A DNA stretch of 6,146 nt from Ilumatobacteraceae bacterium (GTDB taxonomy: Bacteria > Actinomycetota > Acidimicrobiia > Acidimicrobiales > Ilumatobacteraceae), in the NCBI GenBank assembly GCA_019090765.1, contig JAHRVJ010000364.1:1-6146 (forward strand), written 5' to 3'. The position numbers and the translations under genes are program-made. The first letter of the stretch is position 1, and the number at the start of each line of letters is the position of its first letter. Shown one piece after another: positions 1-5,539 of this stretch. The notes beneath the pieces are model-generated. The model searched no databases. It saw only the letters and a list, made by a program, of their open reading frames with translations, and was not told where the DNA came from.

Positions 1-151
1 CGGCGACGACGCTCACAACTACATCTTCACCATATACGCGCTAAATATGCCGCTCGAACTTGCCGATAGAACTCCCGCAACCGAATTTCTTGACGTAATC
101 GAGAATGCTGCGATCGGGTCGACTGACCTGACCGGGAGCTTTCAACGGTGA
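1..151 (+). CDS. YbhB/YbcL family PEBP (Raf kinase inhibitor-like) protein, C-terminal part
   Basis: The 5' end is cut by the window. Reading from base 2, 49 codons run to a TGA at 149-151. The visible tail contains HNYIFTIYALNMPLEL, followed about 25 residues later by LTGSFQR at the C-terminus. This matches the end of bacterial phosphatidylethanolamine-binding-like proteins, which typically show an H-x-Y-x-F-x-L-Y-A-L strand, a helix, and a final L-x-G-x-Y-x-R. Here the usual 'GHVLA' segment reads ENAAIGS and the terminal Tyr is Phe. These are small soluble proteins that bind anionic ligands. Their bacterial role is poorly defined, so no specific function is claimed. The catalytic-pocket half (the DPDAP-type motif) lies outside the window. 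The next gene starts 52 nt downstream on the same strand. The assignment rests on a short but distinctive tail. Confidence 0.8.
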   Translation, partial: GDDAHNYIFTIYALNMPLELADRTPATEFLDVIENAAIGSTDLTGSFQR

Positions 152-191
152 GTCGGGTAGCGCGGCTGCGATTAACAATCCGCCCACGAGC

Positions 192-197
192 AAGGAG
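192..197 (+). promoter_or_regulatory. Ribosome binding site of the GGDEF-EAL gene
   Basis: AAGGAG lies 6 nt before the GTG at 204. It is the clearest Shine-Dalgarno sequence in the window and decides the start of the downstream gene. It also suggests that this gene is translated independently of the upstream PEBP gene. Confidence 0.85.
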
Positions 198-203
198 CAC
201 GTT

Positions 204-1994
204 GTGCCAATTGGCGACAACGATATCGACATCGAGAACCCACCTAGGGCCGAAGGCGACCACGCGCAGCCAGCCAGCCAGCCGATTCCTCGCGAACAGC
301 GGGCGCAGTTTCCCCTCCCTCTTCGCGAACTACTAGACGCCGACGGGTCAGCCGTTGTGATTCTCAACCTCGACGGCGAAGTCCGCAGCCTCAACGAATC
401 GGCACTCGAATTACTCGGGGCCGAGTCTCTCGACAGTCTGCAGGCCGGTTCGTCGAGCCACGGCCTGCTGCAATCGCTACTCGATCATGCCCCCCGACAT
501 CTCATGGGCGGATCTGCCGACGGCACCTGGCACGGCGATATCGACCATACGGATCCCACCGGTGACCATCGCGTCTATCGATCGACGGTCGCCGTTCGTC
601 ACGACCCCAACCTGGATGGCGGCGGATTTATCGGACTCACTGCTCACGACGTCACGATCTCGCGCGGCGAAACAGCTCGCCTGCGCCACACAGCAACTCA
701 TGATCCGCTGACCGGTCTGGCTAATAGACGCCAGATCTTGACGACTCTGTCGCATGCTGTTGCTCAGCAACGCGGCCAACTCGGCCATGTTGCGGCAATC
801 TTCATCGACGTCGATCGTCTGAAGTACGTCAACGATGCGTTCGGCCATCAGGTCGGCGATCGTTTGCTGATTTCTGCGGCTCACCGTCTTGCCGACACTG
901 TTCGACCCGAAGACGACGTCGCCCGCATCGGCGGTGACGAGTTTCTCGTCGTCGCCACACACATTCCAGACGCGGTAACTGCCCTTGAACTCGCCGAACG
1001 AATTCGGCGGGCCTTGACCGGACGGCTGCGCCTCAACCAGCTGGATCTGAATTTCTCAGTCAGCATCGGTGTTGCTCTTACTGACGCCGACGTGCTTGAC
1101 GTTGACGATATCGACGCCGCGTCGCTACTGATCTGCAACGCCGACACCGCAATGTACGAAGCGAAGGGGTCTGGCCGGTCCAGGTGTGTGCTCTTCACAT
1201 CGCAGATGCAATCCGCTGCACGCGAACAGACTGAGCTCGCAGCAGCGCTTGCCCAGGCCATCGAAGAGAAGCGGCTCACCATTGAGTACCAGCCGGTGTT
1301 CTCAGCAGTCACCCAAACCGCGGTTGGCGCGGAGGCTCTCGTCCGATGGACCCATCCCAAGCTGGGCCGTATCGACCCCGCAGATTTCATCCCGATCGCT
1401 GAAGAATCTGGAGCGATCGGCAAGCTTGGAGAGTTCGTCCTCGAACAAGCAATGGCCGACACACATCTCTGGCTCGATCAGCAATTGGTTGAGCAGGACT
1501 TTGCTGTCCACGTCAACGTGTCACAACTGCAGCTGTCTAGCCCGTCGTTCGTGAATCTGGTCATCTCGATGCTGCGCAGGCATCGACTCCGACCGGAACA
1601 ACTTGTACTGGAAGCACGCGAAACAGCATTGATGGGGCGCAAGGTCGATGTCGAACGTTCCGTTCGTGCGCTACGACGGCTCGGCGTGCGAATTGCGATC
1701 GACAACTTCGGCACCGGGGCCAATGCACTGTCGGTACTCACCGACGTTGGCGCCGACATTCTGAAGTTGGACGGGTCGCTGGCATTGCCATCGGGATCTT
1801 CTGATGCCGACACACGCCTAGTGCGCGCTGTCGTGCTGCTGGCTCATGCCCTTGAAATGCGCGTTGTGGCCGAACGAGTCAGCGGCATTGAGCAGCTGCG
1901 CCGCCTCCGGAGTGCCGGGTGTGACTACGTGCAGGGCAACCTTCTCGGCGTGCCCACATCGGCCGACAATCTTGTCGCCGCAACTGCCTACTAG
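204..1994 (+). CDS. PAS-GGDEF-EAL cyclic-di-GMP signalling protein with degenerate EAL domain
   Basis: This 596-residue protein probably makes, and possibly senses or degrades, cyclic di-GMP. The GTG start is fixed by AAGGAG 6 nt upstream. Residues 1-38 form a polar, Pro/Gln-containing leader. Residues about 40-155 look like a PAS sensor (AVVILNLDGEVRSLNESALELLG). The GGDEF domain spans about 160-330, with HDPLTGLANR at 166-175, an intact GGDEF at 243-247 and an RxxD inhibitory site (RPED, 234-237) at the standard spacing of five residues. Diguanylate cyclase activity with product inhibition is therefore expected. The EAL domain spans about 348-590. It keeps E377-A-L, N438, E470, E473, D500, K521 and Q577. 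It departs from consensus at LEITES (LEARET, 470-474), DDFGTG (DNFGTG, N501), EGVE (ERVS, 557-560) and QGY (QGN). Phosphodiesterase activity is doubtful, and the EAL domain may be regulatory. No transmembrane segment or signal peptide is seen, so the protein is probably cytosolic. Confidence 0.95.
   Translation: MPIGDNDIDIENPPRAEGDHAQPASQPIPREQRAQFPLPLRELLDADGSAVVILNLDGEVRSLNESALELLGAESLDSLQAGSSSHGLLQSLLDHAPRHLMGGSADGTWHGDIDHTDPTGDHRVYRSTVAVRHDPNLDGGGFIGLTAHDVTISRGETARLRHTATHDPLTGLANRRQILTTLSHAVAQQRGQLGHVAAIFIDVDRLKYVNDAFGHQVGDRLLISAAHRLADTVRPEDDVARIGGDEFLVVATHIPDAVTALELAERIRRALTGRLRLNQLDLNFSVSIGVALTDADVLDVDDIDAASLLICNADTAMYEAKGSGRSRCVLFTSQMQSAAREQTELAAALAQAIEEKRLTIEYQPVFSAVTQTAVGAEALVRWTHPKLGRIDPADFIPIAEESGAIGKLGEFVLEQAMADTHLWLDQQLVEQDFAVHVNVSQLQLSSPSFVNLVISMLRRHRLRPEQLVLEARETALMGRKVDVERSVRALRRLGVRIAIDNFGTGANALSVLTDVGADILKLDGSLALPSGSSDADTRLVRAVVLLAHALEMRVVAERVSGIEQLRRLRSAGCDYVQGNLLGVPTSADNLVAATAY
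267..282 (+). repeat. Tetranucleotide repeat (CAGC)4
   Basis: Four perfect tandem copies of CAGC lie inside codons 22-27 of the GGDEF-EAL gene, encoding QPASQP. The unit is not a multiple of three, so a copy-number change would shift the frame near the 5' end of the gene. With only four copies, slippage is likely to be rare. Confidence 0.7.
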
Positions 1995-2024
1995 CACCTC
2001 CCGATAGCGGCTGCGCCGCGATGT

Positions 2025-3053
2025 GTGTGGTCGGGATTGCCCAACCTCAGCAACGGCACCAACCTGGGTACGCTGTCGGTCGTGCCGCTGCCGCCACCAC
2101 CACCTTCCAGTTCGCCTGGACGCGAACCACTCGGGTCAGGTAGCTCTGGCCCTAGCGGGCCTCCAGTGACGCAGCGGAGGCCTTCCACCTGCTACCGCCA
2201 TCCCGACCGCGAGGCCGGCCGGCACTGTACGCGTTGCGGTAAACCAGCGTGTGAATCGTGCCTCGTTCAAGCTTCCGTTGGAAGTCATTGCCTCGACTGC
2301 GCCAAGGCGTCGCGACCCGATATGAAAACTCGCGCCCGCTTCTGGTCGGCGGGTCAACCAAACCTCGTCACGATGACGCTCATCGCGATCAACGTGGCCG
2401 TCTTCGTTGGCGCGCTGATCTGGACCGGCGATGCGTCCTCGCTCACCGGCGAAGCGACAAATGTGCACCTCAGGTTGGGTCTCAGCAAGGACATACTGGC
2501 CCAAACAATCGTCTGGCAAGGCGACAACGGGGAACTATTCATCACCCAACCCGATGGCTGGTACCGCCTGGTGACATCAGGCTTTATCCACTTCGGCCTG
2601 CTGCACATCGCGTTCAATATGTACTTCCTCTATGTGCTTGGCCCCATGCTCGAGCCAGCCCTCGGCCGCATGCGGTTTCTGCTGCTGTACATGGCGTCCC
2701 TGCTCGGCGGGTCACTCGGAGTGATTCTGCTCGACGGTGGCGGCATCACGGGTGGCGCTTCCGGCGCAATATTTGGCCTCCTTGCCGGAGCTTCTGTTGG
2801 TCTATGGCGGCGCGGAATCAACCCGCTCACCTCGGGCATCGGCACCACACTCATCCTGAACTTGTTCATCACGTTCGCAGTCCCGGGCATCTCGATAGGC
2901 GGCCACCTTGGAGGGGCCATCGCTGGCTCGGTCTGTGCCATGGTGATGCTGGCGCCGCGTCATCAGAGTTTCCCGAAGTGGGCGACTTACGCGACTCCAA
3001 TCGCGGTCGGTGTCGGCAGCGTGATTGCCTCAGTCGCGCTGGTCATTGCCTGA
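2025..3053 (+). CDS. Rhomboid family intramembrane serine protease with N-terminal zinc-binding module
   Basis: This 342-residue membrane protease should cleave transmembrane substrates within the bilayer. Residues 1-55 are Pro/Ser/Gly-rich. A Cys/His cluster follows: C56-x2-H59, C68-x2-C71, C76-x2-C79 and H88-C89-x2-C92. It resembles a B-box or zinc ribbon binding two metals, probably cytoplasmic. The first membrane helix is at about 114-133. WYRLVTSGFIHFG leads into H194-x3-N198 of helix 2. The nucleophile is S246 in GASG (244-247) and the general base is H294 in GGHLGG, so the catalytic dyad and oxyanion residues are intact. A last helix at about 319-341 suggests a 6+1 topology. The start is uncertain. 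GTG 2025 has no good Shine-Dalgarno sequence, and in-frame GTGs at 2082 and 2166 are alternatives that remove only the low-complexity leader. The stop overlaps the next start by one base (TGATG), indicating translational coupling with the GlpD-like gene. The substrate is unknown. Confidence 0.93.
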   Translation: MWSGLPNLSNGTNLGTLSVVPLPPPPPSSSPGREPLGSGSSGPSGPPVTQRRPSTCYRHPDREAGRHCTRCGKPACESCLVQASVGSHCLDCAKASRPDMKTRARFWSAGQPNLVTMTLIAINVAVFVGALIWTGDASSLTGEATNVHLRLGLSKDILAQTIVWQGDNGELFITQPDGWYRLVTSGFIHFGLLHIAFNMYFLYVLGPMLEPALGRMRFLLLYMASLLGGSLGVILLDGGGITGGASGAIFGLLAGASVGLWRRGINPLTSGIGTTLILNLFITFAVPGISIGGHLGGAIAGSVCAMVMLAPRHQSFPKWATYATPIAVGVGSVIASVALVIA

Positions 3054-4720
3054 TGGCGCTGCGCTCAACGCAACTCGATCGGATGCGCGACGGGTCGTTC
3101 GACACCCTCGTGATCGGCGGTGGAATCAACGGTGCTGTCGCCGCGGCATCGCTAGCGGGACGCGGCGCCTCAGTGGCGTTGATCGAGCGGGGCGACTTCG
3201 CTGGTTTCACCAGCCAATCATCCTCAAACCTAGTGTGGGGCGGGTTCAAGTATCTCGAGAACTACGAGCTGCCGCTGGTGTCGAAACTCTGTCGCTCGCG
3301 CAATCGCTTGATGAAGGCTTATCCCGACAACATCAAGGAGATCGGGTTCTACGCGGCGCTCGACGAGTCGGCTCCGCACGCACCGTGGTTCGCGGCCTTG
3401 GGTGCGTGGGCTTATTGGGCAATCGGCCTTTTCGGCACACGCCGTCCGCGGTTGTTGTCTGCGGCAACAATCGAGCATGAAGAGCCAGTAATCGATACGA
3501 GTTCAACTTCGGGTGGAATCGAGTACTACGACGGAATCTTGGTCGACAATGATGCGCGGTTCGTCTTCTCGTTTATCAGGGCAGCCATCGAAGCTGGCGC
3601 GGCGGCCGCAAACTACGTCGAGTTGGTCTCGGCCACACGCGAGAACGACCGGTGGGTAGCGACGCTCCGCGACATCGACAGTGGAGAGGAGTTCACCACG
3701 TCGGCGACGACGATCGTTAACGCGGCCGGCCCCTTCGTTGATGAGCTAAGCGCCGACTGGGAGTCCCAGACGAAGCATCGGATTGTCTACTCCAAGGGTG
3801 TTCACCTAGTGGTGCCGCGCCTCACTACCACCGACCATCACAAGGTGTTGGCCTTCTACGACGACACGCAACGTTTGTTCTACGTGATCCCGATGGGTCG
3901 ACGCTCAGTGATCGGCACAACTGACACCAGGGTAGATACCCCGTTTACCGATGTTGATGATGACGACATCAACTTTCTGCTGCAACAGATCAACGATCGA
4001 CTCGACCTCGATCAACCCCTCACAAAATCCGACATAATCGCTGAACGGTGCGGCGTCCGGCCGCTGGTCGTAACGGCCAAGGGAAGTGATCAAGCCGAAG
4101 TCGATTGGACCAAGCTCAGCCGAAAACACGCCGTCGAATCCGACCACCAGAGACGAGTCGTCACCATCTTCGGCGGCAAGCTGACCGACTGTTTGAATGT
4201 CGGGGAGGAAGTCGCAGCCGAGATCGAGGCACTCGGAATTCCGCTCGAAAAGGATCTTCGTAACTGGTACGGAGAGCCTTCGGTGAGCGCTCGCGACGAG
4301 TTCTACCGGCAGGCCCGACTGATGCGCCTCGACGCTTTTCAAACCAAAGCCGACACCGAGCCATTGACCGACCGTTTGTGGCGTCGCTACGGCCGACGCG
4401 GATTCGCGATGCTTGACGCCATCCGCGAAGATCCCGCGATGGCCGAGGACATCATGGGTTCCGCCGACTACATCCGAGTCGAGTTGCACTCAGCGGCACG
4501 CTCTGAGATGGTCACCCGGCTAGAGGACTTCATGCGCCGCCGTTCGAAGATCGAACTCGTTGTTCGCGACTCCGATATCCGCAACTCGCCTGGACTGGCC
4601 GAAGTTGCCGACATTCTCTTCGGCGATGAAGCCGACCGTCGGCTGGCAGAGTACTTCGGTGGCGCCGACGCTGTTCCTGAAGCAGTTCGGGCTGGCGCGC
4701 GCCAGCTTGATGTGACCTGA
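3053..4720 (+). CDS. FAD-dependent glycerol-3-phosphate dehydrogenase-like oxidoreductase (GlpD-like, divergent subtype)
   Basis: This 555-residue flavoprotein has the DAO/GlpD fold. By family it would oxidise sn-glycerol-3-phosphate to dihydroxyacetone phosphate and pass electrons to quinone at the inner membrane face. An FAD Rossmann motif lies at 17-46 (G22-x-G24-x2-G27, with E45 for the ribose). Other family motifs are the TSQSSS stretch (53-58), NAAGPFVD, R274 in QRLFYVIP, GTTD (288-291), GVRPL (334-338) and FGGKLT (373-378). The helical C-terminal domain includes LEDFMRRRSKIE. It differs from classical GlpD. SSKLIHGGLRYLE reads SSNLVWGGFKYLE, so the E. coli substrate-pocket R54 is Lys66 and H50 is Trp62, and GGKLTTYR reads GGKLTDCL. 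A related FAD oxidase or a different polyol-phosphate substrate is therefore possible. ATG 3053 is chosen because the Rossmann motif starts 16 residues later and the ATG overlaps the rhomboid stop. The open frame upstream to 2258 is only a shadow of the rhomboid gene. The length is typical of the family. Confidence 0.88.
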   Translation: MALRSTQLDRMRDGSFDTLVIGGGINGAVAAASLAGRGASVALIERGDFAGFTSQSSSNLVWGGFKYLENYELPLVSKLCRSRNRLMKAYPDNIKEIGFYAALDESAPHAPWFAALGAWAYWAIGLFGTRRPRLLSAATIEHEEPVIDTSSTSGGIEYYDGILVDNDARFVFSFIRAAIEAGAAAANYVELVSATRENDRWVATLRDIDSGEEFTTSATTIVNAAGPFVDELSADWESQTKHRIVYSKGVHLVVPRLTTTDHHKVLAFYDDTQRLFYVIPMGRRSVIGTTDTRVDTPFTDVDDDDINFLLQQINDRLDLDQPLTKSDIIAERCGVRPLVVTAKGSDQAEVDWTKLSRKHAVESDHQRRVVTIFGGKLTDCLNVGEEVAAEIEALGIPLEKDLRNWYGEPSVSARDEFYRQARLMRLDAFQTKADTEPLTDRLWRRYGRRGFAMLDAIREDPAMAEDIMGSADYIRVELHSAARSEMVTRLEDFMRRRSKIELVVRDSDIRNSPGLAEVADILFGDEADRRLAEYFGGADAVPEAVRAGARQLDVT

Positions 4721-4734
4721 CTGATTCGATATCG

Positions 4735-5502
4735 ATGCTCAACGCACTCCGCCGCCTTTTTTCGAAACAGCTGCCCGTCTTCGATGAGTCATGGCGGCCC
4801 TTCCTTGAGAAGAACTTCGTCCATTGGGACACGCTGACGCCAGCAGAAGTCACGCGGATGGAAATGCTGGTTGCTCGGCTGTTCCACGAAACACGGTGGG
4901 AGCCAGCCAACGGGTTCGATCTCACGCTTGACATCAAGGTGCTGATCTCGGCTCAGGCGGCAATGCTGCTGCTGGGGCTTGAGCTCGATGAGTTCCCTCA
5001 ACTCACCTCAGTGATCGTCTATCCGTCAACTATCCGTCTCGGAAGCGAGTACTCGGTGGGTGGCCGCGTGCGCGCCGACAAAACTCCGCCGCTCGCTGGC
5101 CAGGCTCACTATCGCGGCCCGGTCGTGCTGTCGTGGACAGCGGCACGGCGCGGCGCAAAGCATCCCGAAGCCGGTCAGAACGTCGTCTACCACGAGTTTG
5201 CACACCGCCTCGACATGCTCGACGGAGTAACCGATGGAACTCCCCCGTTAGGCGACGAGGAAGCCAGGAAGCGATGGGTCCGCGTCTGCACGGCGGCCTA
5301 CGACTCGGTACGCGCCGAGCACTCAGCCGTACTGCGGCCCTATGCCGGCACCAATCCCGCTGAGTTCTTCGCCGTCGCAACCGAAGTGTTCTTCAATCGC
5401 CCAGTCGCGCTCCGTGAGCACGAACCAGAATTGTACGAAGAGCTCCGATCCTTCTACAACCAAGACCCAGCCCACCGCCCCCAATCGCACGGAGGGGTCT
5501 GA
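4735..5502 (+). CDS. mtfA: MtfA-like zinc-dependent peptidase (M90 family)
   Basis: This 255-residue protein is close to the E. coli MtfA length (about 265). MtfA is a soluble zinc peptidase that binds the glucose repressor Mlc and so affects ptsG expression. Whether Mlc-like partners exist here is unknown. The N-terminus LRRLFSKQLPVFDESW and the LTLDIKVLISAQAAMLLLGL segment match the family. The metalloprotease motif H153-E154-F-A-H157 is followed by RLDMLDG. NPAEFFAVATEVFF carries E210, the likely third zinc ligand, and E217. FYNQDP near the end is the usual C-terminal signature. No signal peptide or membrane helix is seen. ATG 4735 lies 14 nt after the GlpD-like stop, with no clear Shine-Dalgarno sequence, so expression may depend on co-transcription with the two genes upstream. 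The last six or seven codons (QSHGGV) and the stop are formed by a perfect palindrome, so the native C-terminus may have been replaced. Confidence 0.92.
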   Translation: MLNALRRLFSKQLPVFDESWRPFLEKNFVHWDTLTPAEVTRMEMLVARLFHETRWEPANGFDLTLDIKVLISAQAAMLLLGLELDEFPQLTSVIVYPSTIRLGSEYSVGGRVRADKTPPLAGQAHYRGPVVLSWTAARRGAKHPEAGQNVVYHEFAHRLDMLDGVTDGTPPLGDEEARKRWVRVCTAAYDSVRAEHSAVLRPYAGTNPAEFFAVATEVFFNRPVALREHEPELYEELRSFYNQDPAHRPQSHGGV

Positions 5503-5520
5503 CCCCTCCGTGCGATTGGG
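5480..5520. repeat. Perfect 19-bp inverted repeat with 3-nt loop across the mtfA stop codon
   Basis: The left arm is 5480-5498 and the right arm is 5502-5520. The two arms are exact reverse complements (CCCAATCGCACGGAGGGGT and its complement), with loop CTG. The mtfA stop TGA falls at the loop and the first base of the right arm. It could act as a transcription terminator or 3' mRNA stabiliser for the mtfA unit. However, no T-run follows (TCGGGTAAGG), so a classical intrinsic terminator is not supported on the + strand. The long perfect symmetry also fits a dispersed REP-like palindromic element. It fills most of the gap between mtfA and the next gene. Confidence 0.9.
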
Positions 5521-5526
5521 TCGGGT

Positions 5527-5531
5527 AAGGA
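5527..5531 (+). promoter_or_regulatory. Probable ribosome binding site of the Vps62-like gene
   Basis: AAGGA lies 8 nt before the GTG at 5540, just after the right arm of the palindrome. It favours GTG 5540 over the in-frame ATG at 5594, which would remove the charged n-region of the signal peptide. Confidence 0.6.
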
Positions 5532-5539
5532 CTAGTGAC

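Noticed and set aside
152..203. Possible promoter upstream of the GGDEF-EAL gene (TAACAAT at 173-179 as a -10 box)
   Set aside because: No convincing -35 element is found at the right spacing. A single loose hexamer match is not enough to annotate.
41..394. Reverse-strand open frames covering the window start (27-263 and 41-394)
   Set aside because: They lie antisense to the PEBP tail and to the ribosome binding site and N-terminus of the GGDEF-EAL gene. Their composition is Arg/Ser-rich with no recognisable motif, as expected of shadow frames in GC-rich DNA.
477..1462. Long antisense open frames (477-962 and 881-1462) opposite the GGDEF-EAL gene
   Set aside because: The + strand frame contains a continuous set of PAS, GGDEF and EAL motifs. 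The antisense translations show none and have no convincing ribosome binding site.
2007..2019. Short hairpin GCGGC-TGC-GCCGC between the GGDEF-EAL and rhomboid genes, considered as a terminator
   Set aside because: The stem is only 5 bp with no T-run, and such stems are expected by chance at this GC content.
2258..3052. Upstream extension of the GlpD-like frame, giving an apparent 820-residue protein
   Set aside because: The extension is Arg/His/Pro-rich frame-shadow sequence over the rhomboid gene, and the FAD Rossmann fold starts just after the ATG at 3053. A real fusion is not supported.
3905..4489. 194-codon antisense frame opposite the GlpD-like gene
   Set aside because: It overlaps conserved + strand motifs such as GVRPL and GGKLT, and its own translation has no recognisable domain.
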